A stretch of 64,000 nucleotides of DNA. Source: Corynebacterium sp. HMSC08A12 (GTDB lineage Bacteria; Actinomycetota; Actinomycetes; Mycobacteriales; Mycobacteriaceae). The DNA is taken from contig NZ_KV789166.1 of the NCBI RefSeq assembly GCF_001807485.1, positions 1 through 64,000 on the forward strand, read 5' to 3'. Positions 8,621-17,639 of the stretch are shown here, piece after piece; the stretch's first letter is position 1; each line of letters opens with the position of its first letter. The notes beneath the pieces were generated by a model. The model had not been told where the DNA came from. It worked only from the letters and a program-made list of their open reading frames with translations, and ran no database searches. The position numbers and the translations under genes were made by a program.

Positions 8621-10336
8621 ATGGACAATGTAAAAGAAGAAAAACAGAATTCTTCCTTGGCTGATGCTGCCCGCGATAGGTATAAAGCTGGCCAAGCCGC
8701 CCTGAAGAAACTCCTCTCCCCCGTGCAACCAATAATTTATGGTGCACAATTCCTCGCATTACTGTCCTCAGTACTCGCCGTGGCGCCTTATGTTGCACTA
8801 GTAGCAATGGGCAATGCACTGTTTGATGGAGATGTGGTCCATGTCAGAAAAATCGCGCAGTGGCTTATTACTGCTTTTTTGGGGCAGTTGTTCCTATACT
8901 TTTTAGCGCTTCTCACCACCCACTTAGCAGATGCAAAACTGGTTGGCATTAACCGGCGCAAGATCGTAGATCGTATCTCTCAAGCACCGTTGGCATGGTT
9001 TAGCCAGACCACTTCCGGTAAGGTTCGCAAAGCCGTTGAGGATGACACATTAACCTTGCACACTCTCACCGCTCACGCACCTGTCGAACGGATCGCTGCG
9101 ATTGTGACTCCCCTATCACTATTAGTGTATGCCTTCATTCTCGATTGGCGACTGGGTTTACTTTCAATCACCACAGTACCCATTTACCTAGCTATACAGG
9201 CCTATTCCATGAAGGATATGGGAACCAAAACCGCCGAAATGGATGACCTCCTCGCTAAGGTTTCTGCCACTGCCGTGGAATTCACCGAAGGAATTTCTGT
9301 AGTGAAGGCTTTCGGAACCGTTGGTAAAGCTCATGCTCGCTACCGGGATGCAGCATTCCGATTCGCTGATTTTTACTACGAGTGGGTAAAACCATTGCTG
9401 CGTTTCAGTGCTATTTCTGAATCCGTCATTGCCGTACCGGTCATCCTCATCATTAATGTCGGCGGTGGTGTATTACTCATCAATGCTGGCAAAGTAACTG
9501 TGGCAGAGGTCATTGCCACAACCCTCATCGCATTGATTATTCCAGGGACTATTCAAACCGTTGGTATGATGATGTGGGCTTATCAGCTAGCCGGTAATGC
9601 TGCACGGCGTCTAGATGATGTCATGAACATTCCCCTAGTAAAAGAGGGAACTACTGAGTTAGTCACCGACAAGCGCGACTTGAAGGTGGCGTTCCACGAT
9701 GTGAGCTTTGCTTATGATTCCACCCACCCGGTTCTGCATAACTTCAACGCAACACTGGAACCCGGCACCGTGACCGCACTCATCGGGCCTTCTGGTTCTG
9801 GTAAATCCACCGCAGCCACAATGCTGGCGCGGTTCCAGGATCCGGATTCCGGCCAGGTCACCATCGACGGTATCGATATTCGCGAGTTAACCTTTGCCAG
9901 TCTCTACCGCACTGTTGCCTTCGTACTGCAGGATCCATATCTACTGCGCACCAGCATTCGCGATAATATTCGCTTATCTAAGCCCGATGCCTCCGATGAA
10001 CTAATTTGGCAAGCCGCAGAGGCCGCACACATCGCCGAAGATATTCGCGCGTTACCAGCTGGGCTGGACACCATTGTCAGCGACGAAACTTTCTTATCAG
10101 GTGGTCAACAACAACGCATTTCTATTGCCCGGGCGATTGTGGCCGACCCAGTCATCCTGATTCTCGATGAGGCCACCGCGGCTACAGATCCCGATTGTGA
10201 GGCGGAAATTCAAGCGGCGCTAACCAAACTTGTAGCAGATAAGACTGTGCTGGTCATCGCACACAAACCAGAGTCCGTTAAGGGTGCCGACCAAGTAATC
10301 GAGCTTGATCCTGTCAAGGAGGCTACCAATGTCTAA
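8621..10336 (+). CDS. Siderophore-type ABC transporter, permease/ATPase subunit 1
   Basis: A 571-residue fused transporter with six transmembrane helices in about the first 310 residues and an ABC ATPase domain from about 345. Walker A is GPSGSGKST (about residue 389), the signature is LSGGQQQR (about 491), and Walker B is VILILDEATAATD. It overlaps its partner by eight bases. Paired exporter-fold proteins behind an iron box resemble YbtP/YbtQ and IrtA/IrtB, which import ferric siderophores despite the exporter fold. It lacks the SIP domain of IrtA. Codon use is visibly more AT-rich than in the flanking housekeeping genes. Import of a siderophore is inferred from the DtxR box and architecture; export of a peptide or drug remains possible. 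Confidence 0.82.
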   Translation: MDNVKEEKQNSSLADAARDRYKAGQAALKKLLSPVQPIIYGAQFLALLSSVLAVAPYVALVAMGNALFDGDVVHVRKIAQWLITAFLGQLFLYFLALLTTHLADAKLVGINRRKIVDRISQAPLAWFSQTTSGKVRKAVEDDTLTLHTLTAHAPVERIAAIVTPLSLLVYAFILDWRLGLLSITTVPIYLAIQAYSMKDMGTKTAEMDDLLAKVSATAVEFTEGISVVKAFGTVGKAHARYRDAAFRFADFYYEWVKPLLRFSAISESVIAVPVILIINVGGGVLLINAGKVTVAEVIATTLIALIIPGTIQTVGMMMWAYQLAGNAARRLDDVMNIPLVKEGTTELVTDKRDLKVAFHDVSFAYDSTHPVLHNFNATLEPGTVTALIGPSGSGKSTAATMLARFQDPDSGQVTIDGIDIRELTFASLYRTVAFVLQDPYLLRTSIRDNIRLSKPDASDELIWQAAEAAHIAEDIRALPAGLDTIVSDETFLSGGQQQRISIARAIVADPVILILDEATAATDPDCEAEIQAALTKLVADKTVLVIAHKPESVKGADQVIELDPVKEATNV

Positions 10337-12104
10337 TGCACCATCGAAGTCAACCCGTTCGCGTCTGCATGATCCACTACTTCTACGTGGCCTAGCCAAA
10401 TTGCTAACTCCACAGGGGCAGCGCCTCAGTAAATGGTTTATATTCCTATCCTTGCTCATCGGCCTCCTCGACGGCCTTGCGATCCTCGTGCTAGTACCGC
10501 TAACGAAAGCACTTGTTGCCGGCTCCCCTATTACCCCCTGGCTGTGGACATTGCTAGCCATCGCAGTTATAGCCTTTGTACTGCGGTTTTTCTCCACCAT
10601 GTTCTCCTATCACACAGTGCTGGACTTTCTACGCACTGCTCACCAGGTGATCGGCGATAAACTCGCTAACCTTCCCCTCGGATGGTTCGGCCCGTCGAAA
10701 ACAGGTGGATTGTCTCGCCTAGTATCGGAACGCTACATGGCTGCCGGTGAGGTAATCGCCCATCAACAAGGCACTATTTTCCGTGATGGTGCAGCACTGA
10801 TTACGCTACTGGTCGGTGCGTGGATTTGGAATCCGCGCTTGGGCCTGATCTTTCTGGTTATTGCCCCCTTCTCCCTAGCCATCATGCAGCTGTCAGGTTG
10901 GATTCGTGAAAAAGCTACCGATCGGGCACTTCCAGCGAATAAAGCGCTCTCCAATAGAGTCGTCGAATTTGCCAGTCGCCAACCGGCACTTCGCGCGGCA
11001 GGTCGTTCTGAAAACTTCAGTTTACTCCACGAAGCACTAGAAAACGATCACAAAGCACGGGTACGCGAACTATGGCAATCCACATTCGCATTGCTACTCA
11101 ATGGCTTAGTAGTACAGGCATTCATCGTCTCGTTCATTACTATAGTTGCCAGTTTGGCTATCGATGGGGCAATGTCACCACTAGAAACCGTTGCCGTGAT
11201 CGGTATTAGTTTGCGGTTTACCCGTTCATTGGAGCAGGTTGGCAATGCCTATGTAGCTCTGGACGTCGGGCGCGTGGCCATTGTCGAAACATCGGCGATT
11301 ACCGATTCCCCGTCCCTGCCAGAGCCGACAGAACCAACCCCAGGTGATGGCTCCGGCAGTGTGGAACTTAGCAATGTTACCTTCGCCTACGATAAGAAAA
11401 ATGTGCTAAACGATGTGAGTTTTAAGGTTCCACCACAAACCGTCACTGCAATTGTTGGCCCGTCTGGCTCCGGTAAGACCACCATTGCCCGATTAATTTC
11501 CCGCTTCTGGGATGTCAATTCCGGTACTGTATTCGTCGATGGGGTTGACATTCGCCAGTTGGGCACGGAACAGTTAATGTCCAAATTATCCATGGTTTTC
11601 CAAGACATTTATCTGTTCGATGATTCGCTAATCGCCAATATCCGCGTTGGCCGCCCCGATGCTACCGACGAAGAAGTTTATCATGCTGCCGATCTTGCTG
11701 GTGTAACCCCGATTGCCCGACGACTCGGTTGGCAATCCCCGGTGGGCGAAGGCGGCCGGCTCCTTTCCGGTGGCGAGCGCCAGCGGGTATCGGTAGCCCG
11801 TGCACTACTAAAGAATGCCCCCATCGTAATATTCGACGAGGCTACCTCAGCCCTTGATGCCGAAAACGAAGCGAACATTCTGGCTTCTATGGAAGCCCTG
11901 CGCGCAGACTCTACCTTCATTGTAATTGCCCACAAACTTGATACCATTCAATCTGCGAATCAAATCGTGGTACTGGGTAGCCATGGTCAGGTCAGCCAGG
12001 TGGGGACACATGACGAACTTTACGGTGTTCCTGGTATTTATCAGCACTTCTGGAAGCGCCGTGAAGCAGCCCGCGGTTGGGCGTTGACAAACTCCGAAGG
12101 CTGA
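10329..12104 (+). CDS. Siderophore-type ABC transporter, permease/ATPase subunit 2
   Basis: A fused ABC protein of about 591 residues and partner of the preceding gene. The ATG at 10329 lies inside the end of subunit 1 and is preceded by AAGGAGG, so translational coupling is expected; an upstream in-frame start at 10305 lacks such a site. The transmembrane region covers about residues 30-310 and the ATPase about 345-575. Walker A is GPSGSGKTT, the signature LSGGERQR, and Walker B VIFDEATSALD. Together they should form a heterodimer of IrtAB/YbtPQ type. No siderophore synthesis or binding-protein gene is adjacent, which would suit use of siderophores made elsewhere or by other organisms. The transported compound is unknown. 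Confidence 0.82.
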   Translation: MSNAPSKSTRSRLHDPLLLRGLAKLLTPQGQRLSKWFIFLSLLIGLLDGLAILVLVPLTKALVAGSPITPWLWTLLAIAVIAFVLRFFSTMFSYHTVLDFLRTAHQVIGDKLANLPLGWFGPSKTGGLSRLVSERYMAAGEVIAHQQGTIFRDGAALITLLVGAWIWNPRLGLIFLVIAPFSLAIMQLSGWIREKATDRALPANKALSNRVVEFASRQPALRAAGRSENFSLLHEALENDHKARVRELWQSTFALLLNGLVVQAFIVSFITIVASLAIDGAMSPLETVAVIGISLRFTRSLEQVGNAYVALDVGRVAIVETSAITDSPSLPEPTEPTPGDGSGSVELSNVTFAYDKKNVLNDVSFKVPPQTVTAIVGPSGSGKTTIARLISRFWDVNSGTVFVDGVDIRQLGTEQLMSKLSMVFQDIYLFDDSLIANIRVGRPDATDEEVYHAADLAGVTPIARRLGWQSPVGEGGRLLSGGERQRVSVARALLKNAPIVIFDEATSALDAENEANILASMEALRADSTFIVIAHKLDTIQSANQIVVLGSHGQVSQVGTHDELYGVPGIYQHFWKRREAARGWALTNSEG

Positions 12105-12193
12105 CCGCGCAATATGGCAAGGATATAAGTTTTATAACAACAGAACGAGTATTCCTTGCCCGCAACCGGGCTATTGGGGTGCGTAAGGACGTT

Positions 12194-12495
12194 TGAATCA
12201 TCCTGGGTTTAGTTCCTACCTCAGGTAAGGAAGGATGAGGCACTTTGCCCAGAAAGTATTCCGTCGAGTTTAAGGAGAAGGCGGTCCATCAGATCATCGA
12301 AATGGTCCGCTTGGAGTCCTGCTCACTGCAACGCGCCTACGAGGAAGTCGGTGAGCTCCTCGGTGTATCACGCCACACATTGCGGGCGTAGTACCGCGAC
12401 AGCGCCTCCACACGAGACGGCCGCAAAGCGCCGGATCACGAAACAATCGAAACTTGAAAAGAGGTGCTTTGGACTACCTGCGGGTGAAAGAATTT
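12194..12495 (+). pseudogene. Decayed end of an IS3-family element (orfA remnant)
   Basis: Bases from 12194 align closely with the orfA-side end of the IS at 6471-7768, including the terminal TGAA...CCTGGG...TTAGTTCCTACCTCAG block, but in the opposite orientation. The orfA frame from 12245 reads PRKYSVEFKEKAVHQII and EEVGELLGVSRHTLRA, then meets an in-frame TAG where the intact copy has Trp (AWYRD). Homology fades after 12455. With the copy at 7768 it brackets the ABC transporter genes as inverted ends. Confidence 0.8.
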
Positions 12496-12501
12496 AAGCG
12501 A

Positions 12502-13158
12502 CTAATAGTTGCGAACTAAAGGACTGTTTCGCGGGTCTTGTTTACGCTGCGCTTGGGTGACACGCATTTCCACTACCTTTTCTTCGTTGACGACTTGCCT
12601 ATAAAAGACAAGGTAGCGGCCCCAGTGGTCAATAATCATGTCCGTTGCACTGAAACCATCGAGAGATGTGCATCGAACGATGGTAAATCCAATTGGTAGA
12701 TACCACGCCTCGGTGGGAACTAGGCGTTCTGGTGAAGAGCTGTTGATCTGCCCCCATATTGGAAGTCTTTGGAAGAACACCAACGAGGGCGGAGTGTGCA
12801 TATCGCCTCTTGGAACGTAGGTGCGGTTACCCTGCGTAGAACCGTGGTGAGGGTTTGACCAAGGCGTCGGGAGTAGATCAAGGTTTGAACGGGGATCGCG
12901 CCCCTCAATGGTGTATTCAAACAGGCTGGTTAAGGGCGAAGCTAGTAATGTAAATGCTTTCGAATCAGAGTATGTGTCGAGCCAGATGGTTCCTTTAAGT
13001 TCCACGCTGAAATCCTCTGAGGGCTTCATGAAGTCTCCAACTACGTCCGCGATGGGAACGGCCCGTGGCTGGAGGTATTCACTATCTTCATCCCACCCCC
13101 TAGTAGCGGCCATTTTCTGAGCTAGTGAAATAGTTGCCTCGATGCCATGTTTATTCAT
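12502..13158 (-). CDS. Hypothetical protein of unknown family
   Basis: A predicted protein of about 218 residues starting MNKHGIEATISLAQKMAAT. I prefer the ATG at 13158 over an upstream in-frame start (13251), because the upstream bases are used in another frame by a small secreted peptide. The protein is Trp- and Pro-rich, with no transmembrane segment and no motif I recognise. Its start overlaps the stop of that peptide gene by eight bases (ATGAATAA), pointing to a coupled two-gene unit. It lies in the accessory segment between the IS remnant and dnaG. Confidence 0.5.
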   Translation of the reverse strand: MNKHGIEATISLAQKMAATRGWDEDSEYLQPRAVPIADVVGDFMKPSEDFSVELKGTIWLDTYSDSKAFTLLASPLTSLFEYTIEGRDPRSNLDLLPTPWSNPHHGSTQGNRTYVPRGDMHTPPSLVFFQRLPIWGQINSSSPERLVPTEAWYLPIGFTIVRCTSLDGFSATDMIIDHWGRYLVFYRQVVNEEKVVEMRVTQAQRKQDPRNSPLVRNY

Positions 13159-13330
13159 TGGAGAACCTGTGTCCGGGCGCAACTTGATCGGCGTTGTTAT
13201 CGGTAGGAGCATTAGTGACTGTTGGTGCCTGAGCAGGTTGGGTCTGCGCAACCGGGGCGAAACCGATGCTGAGGATGGCGGGAAAAAGGAGGGCTGAGAT
13301 GGTGCGCAATGGTCGAGCCATGGTGGTCAT
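13151..13330 (-). CDS. Small putative secreted peptide (59 aa)
   Basis: An open frame of 59 codons starting MTTMARPLRTISALLFPAIL. It has a basic N-region (Arg6, Arg9), a hydrophobic core (ISALLFPAILSIGFAPVA) and an AQTQPAQA region that would suit a signal peptidase cut, leaving a mature peptide of about 30 polar residues. It overlaps the start of the 218-residue gene by eight bases. The signal-peptide form and the overlap argue that it is real. Function unknown. Confidence 0.45.
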   Translation of the reverse strand: MTTMARPLRTISALLFPAILSIGFAPVAQTQPAQAPTVTNAPTDNNADQVAPGHRFSNE

Positions 13331-13438
13331 CTTTCGCTGCGGTGAGTGGTTAGATCTGACAGTAGCACCAGAGGTTTCCTTTGAAAGGAAAATTGGTGAC
13401 TGGGGGATGAAATCATCCTGGATGTGTGGAGGGGACGT

Positions 13439-13681
13439 TTACTCTTCGTCTGTGGTGATGGTTTCTTGTCCAGCGAGGAAGATCAGTTGATCAATACGGT
13501 CGGGTAGCTCGTCAACGGTGAACGTTTGTGCCCAGGAGTCCTCGCCCAACTTGGTTAGTCGGAGGTATTCGAAGTCGGGGACGATGACGAACTTCGGCCA
13601 CTTATGCTGACCGATGGAACCGCGATCGAGTGGCGCTACAGGGTTTGAATTAAGAAGAAGCGTTAGCGCGTAGTTCTCCAA
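13439..13681 (-). CDS. Hypothetical protein downstream of dnaG
   Basis: An 80-residue acidic open frame beginning with TTG, preceded by AGGAAA. It starts nine bases after the dnaG stop, on the same strand. It contains KFVIVPDFEYLRLTKLGEDSWAQTFTVDELPDRIDQLIFLAG, which looks like a compact alpha/beta fold, but I do not recognise the family. It could be an accessory gene attached to the IS-bearing segment, or the remnant of a longer gene. Confidence 0.4.
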   Translation of the reverse strand: MENYALTLLLNSNPVAPLDRGSIGQHKWPKFVIVPDFEYLRLTKLGEDSWAQTFTVDELPDRIDQLIFLAGQETITTDEE

Positions 13682-13690
13682 ACGGTTTTC

Positions 13691-15679
13691 CTAGCGCGTA
13701 AAGTCGCCGAAGTCCGAGGCCCGCTCGTGCAGCGAGCGGCGGTACTTCTCCAACGCAATCACATCCGCAAACAGCGCGTTGTATTCCTCTTTCTGCAGGT
13801 CGGGGCGCATGCGCTGCATCCGAGACTTCATGTCCGCGATCTCGCTGCCCACCCAACGCTCCTGCATCCGCGCCATGATCGCATCCGCGTAGTACGGCAG
13901 CCTCTCCGGCAGGCAGTGCAGATCCTCCACCGCCAGCTCGGAGACCACCGCCGCCCCCATCGGGTCCTTCATCTGCGCCGCGATCTTCTCGATCCATCCG
14001 GCCCCGCCATCGCTGTTCGCCGCCCCTCCTAAGGACGCCACAGCCTCCGCCATCGCCACGTATGTCGGATGCACAAAACTCTCCGGGGGCATGAGGTCGA
14101 AGATGGTGGAGGCCAGCTGAGGTTCCTGCAAAGCCAGCTTCATAACCTCGCGGGGACCTTCCAGGTAGTCGTCGTTCGGGTTCGGGCGCTCCATGCCCTT
14201 CACCACGTGCAGGTTCGGGCCGCCTGTGCTGCCCGCGCCTGCGCTACCCGCGCCAGCCGAGCCAGCACCGGCCCCGGCCCGTCCGGCACCCGCTGGACCA
14301 GCGCCGGTCTTCAACTCCAGCTTCGGCCGCTGCCCGCCGGACTTCCGCGCCTCCTTGCGCACCTGATCCAGCACGTCGTTCGGGTTATCCCAGCCGACCC
14401 AACCCGCGGCCTGGCGGGCGTACTCGTCCCGCAGCGCGTCGTCCTTAATCCCCGCCAGCACCGGAACGATGCGCCGCAGCGCGTGCACGCGCCCGTCGAT
14501 GCTGGCCGTATCGTAGTCCGCGATGAGGGTGCGGATCACGAACTCGAACATCGGAATACGGGAGGCTACCAGCTCGCGCACGGCCGCGTCGCCGCGCTTG
14601 ATGCGCACGTCGCACGGATCCTGCCCGCCCGGCGCGACCGTCACATAGCTCCGTCCCGAGAACTGCTGGTCGCCCTCGAAGGCACGCATGGCGGCCTTCT
14701 GTCCGGCCTCGTCACCGTCGAAGGTGTAGATGATCTCGCCCCGGAAGAACTGGTCGTCCAACATGAACCGCCGCAGGGCCGACAGGTGCTCCGCACCGAA
14801 GGCCGTGCCACACGCGGCCACCGCGGTATCCACCCCGGCGGCGTGCATGGCCATCACGTCCGTGTACCCCTCCACCACCACAGCCTGGTGCTTAGCCACA
14901 ATATTCCGCTTCGCCTGGTCAATGCCGAACAACACCTTCGACTTCTTGTACAGCATGGTCTCCGGCGTGTTCAGATACTTGCCCAGACGGTCGTCGTCGA
15001 AGAGCTTGCGGGCACCGAAGCCGATCACGTCTCCACTGACGGAACGGATCGGCCACAAAAGGCGGCGGTGGAACCGGTCGATCGGGCCACGCTTACCCAT
15101 GCGGCCCAGGCCCGCCGCCTCGATTTCCTTGAACGTAAAACCCTTCTGCTGCAGGTGCTTCGTCAGCCGATCCCACCCGGCGGGCGCATACCCGCAGCCG
15201 AACTGCTCGGCGTGTTCCATGGTGAAACCGCGCTCGATAAGGAAGTTGCGGGCGACGTCCGCGCCTTCGGCGTCACCAAGAAATTCCTTGCGGTAGAACT
15301 CAAAGGCCGCCTTGTTCGCGGCGACTAACCTGCGCCGCGTGCCGGGTTCCTCCCGGTTGCCGGGCCGGCCGCCCTCGTAGTTGATGCGGTAGCCGATGCG
15401 CTCGGCGCAGGCCTCCACGGCCTCGGGGAAGGACATGTGTTCCATCAGCATGAGGAACTTGAAAACATCGCCGCCCTGGTCGGTGGAGAAGCAGTGGAAG
15501 TAGCCGTGGTTCGGGCGGACGTGGAACGAGGGAGTCTTTTCGTCCTTAAAGGGGCTAAGGCCCTTCATGGAATCGACGCCACCCGGTTTGAGCTGCACAT
15601 ACTCCCCCACTACCTCTTCGATGGGGGTTTGCTCTCGAATTGCTTCGATGTCCCGCTCCGGAATCCTGCCCTTAGCCAT
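13691..15679 (-). CDS. dnaG: DNA primase
   Basis: A bacterial primase of about 662 residues that makes RNA primers at the replication fork with DnaB. The order is an N-terminal zinc-binding-type domain (about 1-100), an RNA polymerase domain with TOPRIM features (VVVEGYTDVMAMHAAG, IIYTFDGDEAGQKAAMRAF), a low-complexity Gly/Ala linker at about 455-485, and a C-terminal DnaB-interaction region. The CHC2 zinc motif is degenerate: where most DnaG proteins have Cys, His, Cys and Cys, this one has Ser42, Lys45, Cys63 and Thr66 (LSPFKDEKTPSF, HCFSTD). I chose the ATG at 15679 (MAKGRIPE); a GTG six bases earlier is possible. dgt lies in the same direction upstream, but two genes on the other strand separate them. 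Confidence 0.95.
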   Translation of the reverse strand: MAKGRIPERDIEAIREQTPIEEVVGEYVQLKPGGVDSMKGLSPFKDEKTPSFHVRPNHGYFHCFSTDQGGDVFKFLMLMEHMSFPEAVEACAERIGYRINYEGGRPGNREEPGTRRRLVAANKAAFEFYRKEFLGDAEGADVARNFLIERGFTMEHAEQFGCGYAPAGWDRLTKHLQQKGFTFKEIEAAGLGRMGKRGPIDRFHRRLLWPIRSVSGDVIGFGARKLFDDDRLGKYLNTPETMLYKKSKVLFGIDQAKRNIVAKHQAVVVEGYTDVMAMHAAGVDTAVAACGTAFGAEHLSALRRFMLDDQFFRGEIIYTFDGDEAGQKAAMRAFEGDQQFSGRSYVTVAPGGQDPCDVRIKRGDAAVRELVASRIPMFEFVIRTLIADYDTASIDGRVHALRRIVPVLAGIKDDALRDEYARQAAGWVGWDNPNDVLDQVRKEARKSGGQRPKLELKTGAGPAGAGRAGAGAGSAGAGSAGAGSTGGPNLHVVKGMERPNPNDDYLEGPREVMKLALQEPQLASTIFDLMPPESFVHPTYVAMAEAVASLGGAANSDGGAGWIEKIAAQMKDPMGAAVVSELAVEDLHCLPERLPYYADAIMARMQERWVGSEIADMKSRMQRMRPDLQKEEYNALFADVIALEKYRRSLHERASDFGDFTR

Positions 15680-15847
15680 AGCCACATGCTAGTACAACCC
15701 CCAGACGTCCCCCGGAAGTCCCAGATCGGCGACCGTCACAACCTATACAACCTATTTTCTACAAACAACACACCGCGACAGAACCGGGCGCTAACGTGTT
15801 CAAAATAGGATCTACGTCACACTGCAATAACACGAAGGACCACTCCC

Positions 15848-17629
15848 ATGACTGACTCGCAGGCTAATTCGCAAGCCGCCCCGCAGGCTGAATCGCAGGC
15901 CACCGGCAACTCCTCCACCCACTACGACGTGCTGATCATCGGCTCTGGCTTCGGCGGCTCCACCACCGCCCTGCGCCTGGTGGAGAAGGGTTACAAGGTC
16001 GGCATCCTCGAAGCCGGCCGCCGTTTCAAGGACGAAGAGTTCGCCAAGAACTCCTGGCACCTCAAGGACTTCCTGTGGATGCCGCAGATCGGCCTGTATG
16101 GCATCCAACGCATCCACCTGCTCAAGGACGTGATGATCCTCGCTGGCGCGGGCGTGGGCGGCGGCTCGCTGAACTACGCGAACACGCTTTACCAGCCCGG
16201 CGAGGCATACTTCAACGACAAGCAGTGGAACACCATTACCGACTGGGAGGACGAGCTGACCCCCTACTACCAGCAGGCGCAGAAGATGCTCGGCGTGGTG
16301 GAGAACCCCACCATGACCCCCGCCGACGTGTACTCCAAGAAGGTTGCCGAGGAGATGGGCGTGGGCGACACGTTCCGCATGGCGCCCGTCGGAGTGTTCT
16401 TCGGAGAAAAGGTCGGGCTGGAAGGTAAGCCGTGTGAAACTGTGAAGGATCCATACTTCGGTGGTGTTGGCCCCGACCGCACCGCCTGCCACGAGTGCGG
16501 CGAGTGCATGACCGGCTGCCGCCACGGCGCGAAGAACACCCTGCTGAAGAACTACCTGTACCTGGCTGAGAAGGGCGGGGCGAAGGTACACGACCGCACC
16601 ACCGTCACCGACATCACCTTCGACGGCACCACCTGGACGGTACAGGCGCAACAGACTGGACCGATCACCAAACGCAACCCGCAGACCAGCAGCTTCACCG
16701 CCGATAACCTCGTCGTCGCCGCAGGCACCTGGGGCACCCAGAACCTGCTGCACCGCCAGAAGGCCAACGGCAACCTGCCGAAGCTGTCAGACAAGCTGGG
16801 GCACCTTACCCGCACGAACTCCGAGGCGCTGCTGGGCGCGAACCGTTCGGACTACTCCCCCGACATGGATTTCTCCGAGGGCGTGGCCATCACCTCCTCC
16901 TACTTCCCCGCCCCGGATACGCACATCGAGCCGGTGCGCTACGGCAAGGGCTCCAACGCGATGGGCCTGCTGCAGACCCTCATGACAGACGGCGATAAGC
17001 TGCAGCCCCGTTTCCTGGAGTTCATCAAGCAGGTCTTCCTGCAGTACAAGGCCATCCCGCGCCTGGTGAACCTGAGCAAGTGGTCGCAGCGCACCGTCAT
17101 CAACCTGGTGATGCAGACCCGCGATAACTCGCTGCGCACCTTCCTCCGCAAGGTCGGCCCGTTCAACATGCTGAGCTCCGAGCAGGGTACCGGCGAGCCA
17201 AACCCCTCCTGGATCCCCGAAGGCAACACGGCCACCCGCATCCTGGCGAAATTTCTGCCGAAGGGAATCGCAGGTGGCGTGTGGTCGGAGGTCTTCAACA
17301 TCCCGCTGACCGCGCATTTCCTGGGCGGCTGCGTTATCGGCTCCTCGCCCGAGCACGGCGTGGTGGACCCTTACCACCGCGCATGGGGCTACCCGAGCTT
17401 GTTCATCACCGACGGTTCCGCCATCACCGCGAACCCGGGCGTGAACCCCTCCCTGTCCATCACCGCGAATGCCGAGCGTGCTGCCGCCATGTGGCCGAAC
17501 AAGGGCGAGGCCGACCCGCGCCCGCCGCAGTCCGAGGGCTACCGCCGCATTAACCCAGTGCAGCCGAACAACCCGATCGTTCCGGACGACGCCCCGGCCG
17601 CCCTCCGCCTGCCACTGCGCGTGCTCTAG
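15848..17629 (+). CDS. GMC-family FAD-dependent oxidoreductase (cholesterol-oxidase-like)
   Basis: A 593-residue flavoprotein. After a Gln/Ala/Ser-rich leader of about 22 residues comes the FAD dinucleotide fold VLIIGSGFGGSTTALRL, then GAGVGGGSLNYANT, a cysteine cluster CHECGECMTGCRHGAKNT, and a C-terminal block with FLGGCVIG and DGSAITANPGVNPSLSITANAERAA. This layout matches the ChoD/cholesterol-oxidase-like branch of GMC oxidoreductases found in mycobacteria and corynebacteria. The substrate is unproven; sterol oxidation should not be assumed. The RNase gene starts 10 bases downstream, so the two may be co-transcribed. Confidence 0.85.
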   Translation: MTDSQANSQAAPQAESQATGNSSTHYDVLIIGSGFGGSTTALRLVEKGYKVGILEAGRRFKDEEFAKNSWHLKDFLWMPQIGLYGIQRIHLLKDVMILAGAGVGGGSLNYANTLYQPGEAYFNDKQWNTITDWEDELTPYYQQAQKMLGVVENPTMTPADVYSKKVAEEMGVGDTFRMAPVGVFFGEKVGLEGKPCETVKDPYFGGVGPDRTACHECGECMTGCRHGAKNTLLKNYLYLAEKGGAKVHDRTTVTDITFDGTTWTVQAQQTGPITKRNPQTSSFTADNLVVAAGTWGTQNLLHRQKANGNLPKLSDKLGHLTRTNSEALLGANRSDYSPDMDFSEGVAITSSYFPAPDTHIEPVRYGKGSNAMGLLQTLMTDGDKLQPRFLEFIKQVFLQYKAIPRLVNLSKWSQRTVINLVMQTRDNSLRTFLRKVGPFNMLSSEQGTGEPNPSWIPEGNTATRILAKFLPKGIAGGVWSEVFNIPLTAHFLGGCVIGSSPEHGVVDPYHRAWGYPSLFITDGSAITANPGVNPSLSITANAERAAAMWPNKGEADPRPPQSEGYRRINPVQPNNPIVPDDAPAALRLPLRVL

Positions 17630-17639
17630 ACTCTTCCCT

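Noticed and set aside
14069..15328. Long plus-strand open frame opposite dnaG
   Set aside because: Shadow of dnaG; no recognisable motif and no ribosome-binding site.
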